DNA of 64,000 bases, taken from Branchiostoma floridae (lineage: Eukaryota > Chordata > Leptocardii > Amphioxiformes > Branchiostomatidae). Below, in pieces: positions 33,218 through 44,161 of the stretch. A program made the translations under genes and the position numbers. Under the pieces are notes generated by a model, which ran no database searches, was not told the origin of the DNA, and saw only the letters and a list, made by a program, of their open reading frames with translations. The stretch lies in contig NC_049980.1 of NCBI RefSeq assembly GCF_000003815.2, positions 21,183,807-21,247,806 of the forward strand, written 5' to 3'. Each line of letters starts with the position of its first letter. Position 1 is the stretch's first letter.

Positions 33218-36200
33218 CTAACGGGAAAGACAAAAGTCATCCGGTAAGTCTACACAAAATTCAAATCCATCCAATAACATTAATGTTACAGTATTATTAT
33301 GATTTGTATTACTTGTAAGAGCTGCACATCATCTGCAATGATGACAACATACAGGCTCCTCTTGAACTTGAAGAATTGAATCATTTCTGGAAAGAAACAC
33401 TTACTTCTGTCATTTCCGTCATCATCATCGGGGAACAGTTCAATGTTGCCGTTAAAGATTGGAAAGGTGTCGTCCGTTCCACCCGGTCCCAGTCTCTCCA
33501 CCGCAGGTGGGCCAGACTGGTCTGTAACTGAAGGGCAAGATGGAAGGTCAATGCTGACCAAACAGTCTAACTAGGACTGGCTGACATCAAATCATTTTAG
33601 TCCATGTTGACATGATTGTGGGCAACTAAAGTAGTTACAATGTTTTATTTGATTCATAGCATATGAATTTGAGCACCATTGGCAAACTAATAAATCCACA
33701 GTCCTCACAGCATCATTTAAAAGATGAGGTATCTAAAACTACTTGGTCAATCCCAGAACAATGTTCAACGCCTTACTGGCCATGTACTACATGTACATAC
33801 CATCAGGATGATTGAGTGTCCTCAGCATGGCACGGTACTCCGGTCTCTGGAGGGGGTCCTTCTGCCAAAACCAGCGCATCTTCCAGTACACGCTCTCTGG
33901 GCAGTTATCAGGACATTTCAACATTGTCCCTTCTGTGTAGAGCTGTTGAACCTACAGCCATAACACAATCCTGTCAGTCTCTTCCAGTTCTGATCAATAC
34001 AAAAAAATAACTAACAGAAAACAACAATAACTCCATACTATGCAATTTCATATGTGAAATTTCAAATATAACTTTTTATCAAAATGACTTTGGTTACATG
34101 CATATGTTATCAAAGAAGTTATATGCCTTGAGTATAAGTTGTGTGCTTCACATTACAGAACTCAGAAATTACAGAATGATGATCTCCTATAAATGTATGA
34201 TGTGGCGCCAACATACATTTTCAATGTACTACTACAGTAACTGTGGTATAGAATTGTTTGCAAATTCAAAAGAAAGCAAAGTCCTAATACTTTCCCCTAA
34301 ATAAAAACACCAACAAGTAAAACAAATACTGTAGGCTAACACAGAAGCACTGTTGCAGTACTTACAGTCTCAGATGCGAGCACTGAAAGTGGTTCTGCTC
34401 CATAGTTAAAGATCTCCCATAGTGTGGTGCCATAGCTGAACTTGTCACTACTGGGGCTGGGGTCCTTATGGTCAAACACAAGCTCAGGTGCCAGCCATAA
34501 CAACCTAACATTTGGGGGAGGGTAGACTTATATTTTTACAGGGTACTGTTGTGCATTACTAGTTGTGCATACTAGTAAATACTTGTAATGATCAAGTGAA
34601 GCTTCTCTTTCTGTACTGATTAATCTGGAAAGGTAATAATTGATCCAGCAGCAGTAAACAAGTCCGTCATGCTTCATTTCACTACAAAATATCTGATATG
34701 ATAGTGACGGCATGATACTATGGCTAACCTCTTCTTCTTCTCTGCACTGAAGCTGATACCGGGATCACCAAGTTTGATAAATGGAGTCTCATTCGCCACC
34801 AGCACATTCTGGGCACAAAGACCACCATGACCAAATCCTTTGCTTTCCTGTATAGTAGAGACAGCACACACATTTACCATTATCTTTCAAGTATCCTCTA
34901 AACATAGTCTTTCAAACGAGAAAGTTTAAAATTCTAATATTAAAACATGTGTGTAGGAAGAACATTTGAACTTATACAACCAATACCAGAAACTGTCAGA
35001 AATGATATCAATGACAATGAAGTTTAGAATATGGTCAAAAGTTGTTGCTCAACACCAAAAGCTGGAAGATTGGAATTACATAATGCGATGGACCTGCACG
35101 GCACAAATTACTTTCATAAAACTTAAAGGTATACAAAAAATTGTCCAACACCGGTAAAGCCTGGAAGAACAAGTAACACCTTATATCAAGGCTAATATTA
35201 TCTCCTGACCAGCATTTCTCAGCACCACTGTTGTACTGTTGACTGATGATTGCTACTGTAACAGAATAACAGTCTCTTACCAGGTACAACATGACGCTGG
35301 CCAGCTGGTGTGCAGCAGTCAGTAACCAGGGGAGTTCCACAGTAACCTTGTGGGTACGCAGATAGTCACCTAGGGAGCCAAACCTGACAAACAACATGCA
35401 AGTACTGAGAGTGGTGCCACTTCATAGCTTAAAGATCTCCAACAGTGTGGTGCCATAGCATACAAGTGAAGCTTGTTACAGGTCTGGCAATGCTAAAATT
35501 CTTCTAAGTCTGCAGCAATTGATATAGCATCCTGGATGTTTAAAGCCAGCCAATGTTAGCAGCTAAATAACATGAACAAAAGACAATAGTATACCTAGCA
35601 AACCTGTATACCTAACAAAAAAAGAAACATCATTAGGAATTGGAATTGTTTGTAAAGCATTTCAATACTGTATGTCGCAGCGACATTTCACATTTATAAG
35701 GACTTTTGACCATTTAACCATCTTACACAAGAATATGGAGTGATTCAGAATAAGATGTTGGCTCCAGGTGAGTACCAAAAGGTGTACATTAGAGATTGGA
35801 GCGGCCTCCTCCCACCTGGCATACTCCAGCACCATGATGGGCGGGTCCACACACAGACCCTTCATCCTGATGATGTGCTTGTCGTCCCACTGCTGTAACT
35901 TGCTGGCTGATTGGTGGAAAACCTTGAACCAGTTCTCATCCTTCAGGCGTTTGATGGCCACCACTGGTTGGGACATACCATCCTGGCACATCACAGGGAA
36001 ACAGAGGGTAAATTGAGGGATTAAATAACATGCCACAGTAAGTCAACATGACACTAAGATTTGCTATAGAAAAAGTGTTGGCTTAAGTCTTCCCTTCCTA
36101 TTCCTATGCAAGCAGTAAGCCATCCCCACTACAATTAGATCCATGGCTCCAGATAGAGGCTGTGGGTTTGAGCCTTTCTTAGCACAGCTGGTTATGAAGG

Positions 36201-39200
36201 GGTTTCAGGTGTAAGCCTCAGATGTTAAAACTTTGCACATAAAAGAACTCAACACACCTTTGGTTGACCCAGTCTGCTCAGTTGGAAACACAGTTGTTAT
36301 TGAAGCTACATGGCATCACTTATTTCTACAGGCACCTGCATCATGCTTCACCTCAGATGACAATGACTTTTCATCAGTAATAAGTGAAAGCTGCAGAGCG
36401 GTGTCTCACCTGTTTGATGCGGCCCTTCTGGACTGTGGTGAACTTCCCGGAGTACAGGTTGTCCTCCTGGATCAGGTTGTCCTCCTGGATGAGCTGTCGT
36501 GGCATGGTTGGCTGGAGAGGCCGAGGGGAGGGGGGAGGGGGAGCATCTTCCACCCTTCTGATGGTCAGGTTGGTCTTTTCTGAGGAAAGGAAAAAGGAAT
36601 CAACAAAACAGCACTCTTCCCACACTTCTCCAAAACATCGTTAGTATGCTTGTGTTAAAGGATGAACAAAACTCCATGAAGGCAACCAAAATGTCGTATC
36701 ACAGCCATCCGAGTAAGTGCCCAATACACATGTCACGTTATACAGTACGTGACACTGGGTGATTGATAGCTGTGTCCCAGGTCCCAGGCTAAATGTTTAG
36801 CTATCTCAGCCACTTACCATCTCTCTTGGGGGGCAGACATCTGTCGAACCTGAAGGGGAGCCCCACAGTGTTCCTCCCATAGTTGCTGACCAACTCCTTC
36901 ATACTGTCAAACCACTCGTCTTGCTTGTTGGGCTCCATAGAGTACTGCATCTTTCCCTCTCTCTGTACAATAGCATACAACATAACTGTTTATCTAAACT
37001 ATTGTTGCTCTAGAAGCATAACAACAGTTTGAATGTATACTTTGCTTATTATGGCTTCTTCATGTCGTGCTGTGACCCCACATGCAGCTCTAAATACTTC
37101 TTTGGCAAGTATGTACTAATGAAGGCAATATGCAAAATCACCAGTACCAATCATGTCATACCTGCATTAGAACAGTAGATATAACTTATGATTGGAAGTT
37201 GGAACTGTATATCTACATAATTACAACATTTCTGTTTTACATGGTTAACATCACCTGTACCAGACACACCATGTTTTAAATGTGAAATCTGAAAAAAAGA
37301 GAAGAATACTACTATATGTACTTACTGGCCCTAATTTTTTCAGAAACACAACATTGATTTTCCAAGGCCTAAGTACATACCTGTTGGCAGACCACCTGGA
37401 AGTTCTTAATCTCCCCTCCAGGGAAGCAGACATTCAGGAAGAAGTTCCCATAAATCTCTGTGTGTGCACGCAGGACATAAGTGCCTGGCTTATTGCCATG
37501 CTTCTCTATCTTCTGTTCTGCAAATGGCCTCCTACAAGTCCAGAATGTAAAAACAATACATGTACGGTGTATTTGGAATACATGGCATGTACATGATGTT
37601 GCAAAATGTACAAGACCGTAAAATGAGTATGGCAAGTTCATGCATAGAATCATATTCATGAAGTGTGTTTGGGATGCATAGCAAATACATGGGGCTTAAA
37701 TAATGTGTTGCAACTGGATGTGAAATACATGGCAGGAATATGCAAGTAAATGATGAAACTAAAAATATGTATGGGAACTTAAAATGTGTGTGGGATACAT
37801 GGCAAGTCCTTACACAATGTTTACCAGTATCAGATGTTTGGAATACAGAGTATGTCAGAGTCTGCAATTAGGGCTTACATGATGGATCCATGGGCTTTGA
37901 TGTCTGCCAAGATAAGTAGTGAGGGAGGAGCGATGTCCCTCCAGAAGTAGTGGTAAGAATCCACCAGCAGCCGGTGATAACCATCAATCAACGTCAACAG
38001 GCTGACCACAACATCGCAGTCCTTGAAATGCAGCACCTGAGTCCGGACAAAAGGTACATCAAGCCAACATTTTCCAGAAAATGGAGGATGTTTCCCTCCC
38101 AGTAATTTGCCTTCTTCGAAACCAATAATTATTCAAAACAAATACAGGTTTTGCATTCACATTTGCTGTAACAGCTAATACTTCTGATGTCACTGGCACT
38201 TGTAAGTTCTCATTGGTTCATGACTGAAGAAGAAAAAGCACACACCAGCAAAAACAACATGTTTTCCCTTTGGGAAACATAACCAGCAGGTGTTGTTTAG
38301 GATAATATAACACATTAAGCATGAGGGGAGGAGGGCAGTTTGTCTGTGGGTCCTTTGCTTTTTATTTCAATGTGTTTAGTCCGGCTCAAAGCAGAGCTAG
38401 CTGTAACCCCTAGAGAAAAAGGAACAACTAAAGTTGCATGTACATGTGAGTGGACACTGTTCAATCATACTTTATACTAAGAAGAAAAGTATTCCTTACT
38501 CCCTAATAGTCAAAACCAAGAGTGTTGTTCAGACGAGGCTCACCTTTGGCCCCCCTCCCTGCAGCCTGTTGAGGATGACCTCCCACAGGTTGCCCTGGAT
38601 CTCCTGCACACTCACATCGTTTAAGTTCTGGAAGTCACAGAAGTTCTGCCACATTCCAGGCAGAGGGTCGCCCTATGGGGAGATGTCAAGACAAACAAAA
38701 GTCATTATGATTTAGAGTGTCACCTAGTATAATTAATCATCCTGCATACTAGTACACTGCATATCTTAAAATACGGGTATGTCCAGTGACCACTGATAGC
38801 CAGTCTTCATCTGATTAGGGGAGCCCCACAGTCATGTAATAAAATGATATTGATGTAGTGTGACATTCGAGAGCATTACATGTTACATATTTTTGTACAG
38901 GATCTACACACAAAAAAAAGCATTGCCTTCCTCACCTCAGGAGGGTTACACCAACTGATGCCCTTGTCACCGCTGACTCGAATCAGCTCCCTCACAGTTG
39001 TTCCTTTACTCCTGCCATCGTACCCTTCAAACGTCTCCCAGCCGTAGTCTCTGCCCTCCACCTGCTCCATGTGCTTCAGGTACTTCTCCTTCATGAACAG
39101 CGCAGTTCTGTTGGCATTCTCCACCTCCTTCTCTGCCCACTCCTGCAGGAAGCCGTTAAACTTGCTCTTGATCCTGTTCCTGTTGAAGGGGTTGTACCTG

Positions 39201-39817
39201 GTCAGCAGTTGCTTCATTTCTGGCGGCAGCAGGTCCTTGTAGCCGTACTGCTTTTTGATTTGGTCGACGGGGACATTCTGTTCCAGGGATATTCTCAACA
39301 TGTCCAAGACGGCAAGTCCCAGGCTCTGTTCGATTGCTTTCTCCTTATTGTTATTCGGTAAGATCTTAATCCTTCCAGATAGAAAGTCTTCCCTGGCTTG
39401 CAGAAAGTAATAGCTCATGGCATTCTCATCCAGAACTGTTGAATTCTGGTGGTGGTCAATGCCATGTCTAGTTGGCCTTCTGTGCTCAAAAAGGGAAGCA
39501 AACTTGAACCTGAGTCTGAAGATCAGGACAACCTTCTCTCCTTTCTTTGCTGAGACCTTGGTGGATGGGCTCAACCATGTGGCTAGATCCTCCTTCACCA
39601 AGCCAAACATGGACACGTATGGAGGTGTGATGTCACAGGTACTGGCAGCCTTGAAGCACAGATCCTCCACAGTATATTCTTCCTCACAGGCATAGTACAA
39701 GGGCTGTCGATTCAACCTTTGCTCCTTACTGTCTGTGGGGTACAGTTCCACATAAAGTCCAGACAGCCGTTGGTGCCTGTGGCATGATGGGCGGCTGTTG
39801 GTAATGCCCATGGCCAT
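31012..39817 (-). CDS. JAK: Janus kinase (non-receptor tyrosine kinase)
   Basis: Cytoplasmic kinase that binds cytokine receptors and phosphorylates STATs. Coding exons on the minus strand: 38936-39817, 38544-38672, 37879-38036, 37381-37531, 36818-36962, 36410-36579, 35816-35982, 35281-35383, 34729-34847, 34366-34504, 33801-33951, 33405-33527, 33093-33217, 32566-32803, 32198-32319, 31689-31855, 31012-31348. All join in frame, giving about 1,141 residues, the usual JAK length. Domain order is FERM (about 20-340), SH2-like (about 385-470, YVLR with Arg411), pseudokinase JH2 (about 520-790, HGG...N and DPG) and kinase JH1 (about 848-1135, Lys884, HRD 986-988, DFG from 1006, paired Tyr1018/Tyr1019). 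It looks complete and active. It appears to be the pro-orthologue of JAK1/2/3/TYK2, but which it resembles most cannot be judged by eye. Confidence 0.95.
34366..36579 (-). CDS. JAK: JAK pseudokinase (JH2) exons
   Basis: Five exons (36410-36579, 35816-35982, 35281-35383, 34729-34847, 34366-34504). The glycine-loop region reads NLYSGKFTTVQKGRI, the VAIK lysine is Lys556, the catalytic loop is HGGLCAQN instead of HRD...N, and the metal-binding motif is DPG instead of DFG (663-665). Loss of the HRD Asp with DPG in place of DFG is the signature of JAK JH2, which restrains the kinase domain. The codons just before the glycine loop contain a tandem duplication of six residues (LIQEDN twice, about 36,440-36,478), absent from the JAKs I know. 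Confidence 0.88.
36070..36330 (+). repeat. Degenerate SINE-like repeat in a JAK intron
   Basis: A box-B-like motif (GTGGGTTTGAGCC, about 36,160) is followed by a block containing GCACATAAAAGAACTCAACA. The same block, slightly changed, occurs in opposite orientation at about 40,865-40,900 in the JAK 5' intron. Two dispersed copies with a shared body and a box-B-like element suggest a tRNA-derived SINE family. Boundaries are approximate. Confidence 0.4.
37381..37531 (-). CDS. JAK: JAK exon with SH2 phosphotyrosine-pocket strand
   Basis: The exon encodes RPFAEQKIEKHGNKPGTYVLR and the strands after it. KPGTYVLR corresponds to the FLVRES strand of SH2 domains; the pocket Arg (Arg411 of the model) is kept while the rest of the motif is weak, as in other JAKs. 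In the family this domain mainly helps receptor binding together with FERM. Confidence 0.85.
38936..39817 (-). CDS. JAK: JAK exon with most of the FERM domain
   Basis: 882 coding bases (294 residues), opening with MAMGITNSRPS and ending in phase 0 (CCTGAG|GTGAGG). It contains the FERM lobes that dock on the box1/box2 region of cytokine receptors; GLYVELYP and YACEEEYTVEDLCFKA are F1-like. There are two in-frame ATGs, two codons apart, and the second has the better context (GCCATGG). A splice acceptor (CTACAG) ends at 39,872, so about 54 bases of 5' UTR precede the start in this exon. Confidence 0.9.
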
Positions 39818-40779
39818 ATCACCTGGACATCACTTAGCAAGCAACAGGTCCTTCAATCTACAGGGACATAACTGTAGAAAAAAATAAAATTCCATTTTAC
39901 CTGTACTAAGGTATATCCTGTAAAAACCTCTTGAAAGATAAAACCAACATTCCTACAGTCTCGTCTTAGACCGATATTGGCCTAAGATTGGCTTCTACTT
40001 CTACCGAGATACACACAATCAACCAGAGTTTAAGAACTGGCTTGCATTTACACAAACAAATTCAGATTGCAGAAGTAACAAGAAAAGGAAGATCTCATAA
40101 TCTGTGAAATATGTATAATTTTTGTGAATTTATTGTTTCGTGCATTATTTTTCATTTCTCCCTAATTCAGGCTATGAATTTTCCTGCCTACTTCCAGACC
40201 AATTCTCCCCTCCTCTGTTTTCTACCTCATATCCTCCCCCTCCCCTCCAGGATCAAGGCCAGAGGGAAAAACTACCTTGGAAGACAATACCTTGGTTGTG
40301 ATTATTACAAGCAAAAAGCAATTTGGCAAGTTAAAATATGGGCTACACCAGAATATCCAACATATATAGCACAGCAGTAAATTCACATAGGACGTCCCTA
40401 TGATTTATAGCTAACCCAAATGGTGTCCATAATGGAACACCTGGGATGCTCAGCATTGTAGGGAAGGCTGATACTGGGAAGTTAATGGACTATGAAACAC
40501 ATCACACACAAAAAAAAAGTGCCATTTCATCCAGAGTAAATATGTCCTTGATAATGACAATAATGACATTTACTGCATACCTTACCTTAGCACCTTATTC
40601 ATTGCATAATCATACCCAATTAGACTAAATGCATTATGGTAGATACCAAGAGAATGTTTCAAGTGCAAGGCCATTAACCACCTCTAGGCACTGAATTGTA
40701 GTCCAACACTTTAACACTAACAGCGTCTGTAAGGCAGAAACATCGAGCCTCGGCAAGTTCGACTAACGTTTAATAGGCG

Positions 40780-40935
40780 AAGCAGGGTTTACAAGGCTGC
40801 TCAAAAATTCCCTACCCCACTTAGCCAGAATGGTTTGATCCACTCACGCCAGGAACGACCCCTACTCTTTTCTATAAGTCAAGTGTGGTGGGTTCTTTTA
40901 CATGCCCAGGGTGTGACTCGTCGCATACTTGTTCC
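40780..40935 (-). repeat. SINE-like repeat copy, antisense
   Basis: On the minus strand this contains GCATGTAAAAGAACCCACCA, then AGAGTAGGGGTC, matching the body of the repeat at 36.2 kb and a pattern I recall from other lancelet sequence (not checked). Ends are not defined. Confidence 0.4.
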
Positions 40936-41184
40936 ATTCCATTCCCTTTGTGTGTTGTTTCGAAACCTGATGTTAAGGCCTATGCCAAGACCACCATAGA
41001 AATCATGAAAATAAACAAATTATTAACAAAATTTTCACAACAAAAGATACCAACAGCTGCAGAAGTAAATTAGAATTCTAGGTGACAAAAGAAATGAAGA
41101 CCAATCCAAATGTACAGATTACCCTGATGTCCATTACACATTGAATTATAATGTAAGCGCTTTCACGCTTCGATTACGCATGAG

Positions 41185-41334
41185 CAGGAATTGTGGGTAA
41201 TATGTCAAAGGTTAAGGCCCCTGACTTGCAAATACTACTTGTCTCGAACATTGTCTATTAAACTAGCAATGTCCAGATGACTTTTGTTTACATCTCAAGA
41301 GCCTTCGCCTTTAACATATCACCCATAATTCCTG
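41185..41334. repeat. Foldback element with 33-bp inverted arms
   Basis: The left arm at 41,185-41,217 (starting CAGGAATTGTGGGTAATATG) is matched in inverse orientation at 41,302-41,334 with about five mismatches. The 84-base centre is unrelated. Size and form fit a MITE or foldback transposon relic inside the JAK 5' intron. Confidence 0.65.
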
Positions 41335-41721
41335 TCACAGCAAATGCATATTAAATTCAGAAGTGTGAAAGAGCTTATATCCATCGTATCGTGCCAACTC
41401 GAGATGGGGGAGCTTCTTTGGGGGCATTTTTGCCCTAGAGCCAAGGAAACAGTCTGGCAGCCAGGCCAACCCAAATCATCAAACCTTGTTCATAACTTCC
41501 TTCTAAAAATCTGGTTATCTACTTCTTCGGTTTTTACTGGTCTACAGGCAACACCTGCCTGTCGATGTCTCTTGGAAAAGGATTTCCTAAAATGCTATTT
41601 TCAAACTTTCTCGTATAACTTAAACATCGTTTGAAACTAATGTTCTGAGGTAAATGCCAAACGGGCTGTGATCGAATGGAAAAACTGATCATGGGTAAAA
41701 TTATAGGACGCCCTATCTTGA

Positions 41722-41927
41722 GCGTATAGCGCTGATCAAAGGGAAAAAAGAAGGGAGGGAAATAATTTGTTGTTGTTGCAAAACACGACGCCAGAACAGG
41801 CTGGTTGTGGTCCATGGTGAGTAGATCATGCGTATAGCGCTGATCAAAAGAAGAACAAGAAGGGAGGGAAATTGTTGTTGTTGCTAAATACACAAGGGAC
41901 CAGGCAGGTTGTGGTGCGTAGATCACG
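41722..41927 (+). repeat. 108-bp tandem duplication
   Basis: Two copies start with GCGTATAGCGCTGATCAAA at 41,722 and 41,830. Both continue through AAGAAGGGAGGGAAAT, a TTGTTGTTGTTGC run and CAGG-GGTTGTGGT-GTAGATCA, with small indels. The pair lies just downstream of the presumed JAK first exon in transcript direction. Confidence 0.75.
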
Positions 41928-41998
41928 AGTAAGTGCGGCACAGGTGCGATGCAGACTCTCCGCCATGTTCAACACACGATATCACCTGTTCAGCTTAC

Positions 41999-42340
41999 CT
42001 GGAGCTAGCATGAATCTGTCGTAAACTTCGACATTCATACCAAGTTTCCTCTTTCTTGGACAAAAACTGGGGCTCAAACCTGGAATAATAGACCACATTT
42101 TCTTACCTGGACTAACATGAAAGACTTGAAACGTCCTTCCTGTTGGCAGATTCGACCTAAAACGATCAAACATTCGTAAAAATACGTAAGAAAAACATCT
42201 AAGTTTCTGCCATATCCGGGCTCTCCACCGTCGGTTCCCCTGAGTCTGAACAGGGCAAAGGTCAATACTTAGCCACACAACGCCATCTAGCGGAATACAT
42301 TGTAATTCGCGGCTGAGACCGCTGATGATTAACGTTACCT
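41999..42340 (-). promoter_or_regulatory. Presumed JAK non-coding first exon and promoter
   Basis: The composition turns CpG-richer here. On the minus strand two good donors are visible: CTCCAG|GTAAGC (exon end about 41,999) and GTCCAG|GTAAGA (exon end about 42,109). Either could splice to the acceptor at 39,872, giving alternative 5' UTRs. The transcription start would lie upstream, roughly 42,150-42,340. A CTCF-like site at 42,281 falls in this region. The assignment is by position and splice signals only. Confidence 0.45.
42281..42293 (-). promoter_or_regulatory. Candidate CTCF-binding core
   Basis: The minus strand reads CCGCTAGATGGCG, which agrees with the core of the bilaterian CTCF motif (CCRCYAGRKGGCR) at every constrained base. 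It lies at the presumed JAK promoter, between JAK and the divergent myosin light chain gene. One motif match alone does not show binding. Confidence 0.4.
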
Positions 42341-42706
42341 TCACAGAAATGGTTATGGTTTTGTGGGTGGGTGGTCGTTCGGCTGTGGGTTAATAGGTCT
42401 GCTTTATTACTTCCAGAAATATTCACGGAGGTTATGTTTTCAGCAGAGTTAGTGTGTCAGTGTGTCAACAAGAACTGCCGAATGGATTGTTTTCGACTAC
42501 CCCTGGCGGCTTCCCATGGAATTTCTGAGTCTGTTCTGGATATTCAATGGTCTTATTGGACCGGTCCAGAAAAACCCGACCTGAAATTTTTCGGTTGACC
42601 GTAAGATGGACATATTCACACGTTTGGGGGCTTACCGGTTGAGGAAAATCACAAGAGCGGAGTAGGGTAGAGTCTATATATTGTCATTTCTACCAAGTTT
42701 AACAGT

Positions 42707-42806
42707 NNNNNNNNNNNNNNNNNNNNNNNNNNNNNNNNNNNNNNNNNNNNNNNNNNNNNNNNNNNNNNNNNNNNNNNNNNNNNNNNNNNNNNNNNNNNNN
42801 NNNNNN
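42707..42806. other. Assembly gap (100 N)
   Basis: Exactly 100 N, the usual placeholder for a gap of unknown size. It lies between JAK and the myosin gene, next to repetitive sequence that probably blocked assembly. Confidence 0.97.
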
Positions 42807-42844
42807 TTCTAATGGCAAAATGGACCATCATCATGAGTATTGTC

Positions 42845-42960
42845 CATTCACAAGTTCTCACATACTGAATCAGGTCCACTCTGGTCCGAACCTGGACCTG
42901 ATCCACTGGACCTGAACCGGACCTGGACCTGGATTTTCTGTACCGGTACCCACCCATAGT
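42845..42960. repeat. GGACCTGGACC-rich repeat next to the gap
   Basis: Repeated CTGGACCTGA/CCGGACCTGG motifs and ACCGGTACC palindromes make this unlike its AT-rich neighbours. A related ACCGGTCC motif occurs before the gap at about 42,560. It may be part of a dispersed element that spans the gap. Family unknown. Confidence 0.45.
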
Positions 42961-44161
42961 CACGATTGTTGGGTCGTGGATAGTTCTTGTGCTCGGGAAG
43001 TAGTGACATAGGTTTGGGCATCCTAGCGGCTAATTCTAGAATTGCATGGGCTTTTTTGTCCAAAATTTCCAAAGGGGATAATAATAATGGATTTTATGAT
43101 TCTTTAATATCATGTAGGTACTTTATACAAAGATGTACAAAACGAAATACAATTATGCAAAATATGTGAACATTTGCATGATAAATGAAAAATTTTATCA
43201 TAGATAGCTTGTGACGCCAAGTTGCCAACACAAAGTGATGTAGGTTGTAGACAGAACCTGTGCGCGTTTTAGGTTTGGAAACGTTTAAACTTTCATAACA
43301 AACTTCTGACGCTCATTTAGTGATGGCTCAGCGTTACCTAGGTATTCGAACCCCCGGGCCCCAGGATGTGTATGTTCGTCACATCACACCAACATGACAT
43401 CATTGTGTTGTGCTATGAACCTTTTCCTCATACTGTCAGGATGCTTTTGAATGTCGAGTAGAACCCTATTATCCTAGCCTTGCGGTTTTACCCGTATCAT
43501 CGAGTGCTTCAGCTGTGATGGTCACGCACCATTTTGAGCAAGTGGCCCTGAGGGACGCGCGATTAACGAATTTTCCTATAAACTTGTGTTCAGCTCTACC
43601 AAGGTGTGCTTCCGGCGGTCGGTTAGTCGGCATGGCAGTCACGTGCATGCTTCTCACAAGCAGCGATCTGCTCTCATGGGTACGAGGGTGTGGCCTTATA
43701 AGGTGACAAACTCGGAGAAAGAAGTAGTTTTCCTGCACCTGATAATAACACTTCCATGATTCACGTTACCTTTGCAGTTCTATTTGGCTTACCGTCACCT
43801 TTGTTTCATTTTATGGTACGGCGCTATGAAACTCTGTTTTTATCAACAAAATATGCAGATATAGGAGAGATACCGATTGGCCATGTTGGACCTGACACGT
43901 AAGGAAGGGCATGATGAAAATTCCATTTCCTAGTCTGGATGATTTTCCTCACCAAAACAGGACAAACTACCTTAACAGAGAAAGGGTCATCTTCTATATG
44001 AACATGCCATGCTATTATTAACATGAACAAGTTTGGTGATACGAAGAATTCCCCCGTTCACAAGGAACAAAACGGCAGGCTAGTTCTGCAGTTCTTACTG
44101 AGCGCACCACCACGACCAGGGGCCGTTTGTACCACATCTCCGAAGCACTACTAGCTAAACC
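42961..44161. other. Upstream region of the myosin light chain gene
   Basis: No exon is supported apart from the 5' UTR that must end at 44,161. A perfect CArG box at 43,694 is listed separately. The region probably contains the promoter, but no convincing TATA box was seen close to the ATG. Confidence 0.5.
43694..43703. promoter_or_regulatory. CArG box (SRF site)
   Basis: CCTTATAAGG is a perfect, palindromic match to CC(A/T)6GG, the serum response factor site common in muscle and cytoskeletal gene promoters. It lies about 460 bases upstream of the myosin regulatory light chain start codon, a typical place for such a site. Confidence 0.5.

Larger units (their letters stand above)
39872..41998 (-). 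other. JAK 5' intron
   Basis: Bounded by the acceptor before the first coding exon and a donor near 41,994-41,998 (CCAG|GTAAGC on the minus strand). No coding exon is supported. It holds a SINE-like copy, a foldback element and a 108-bp tandem duplication, listed separately. Confidence 0.5.
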
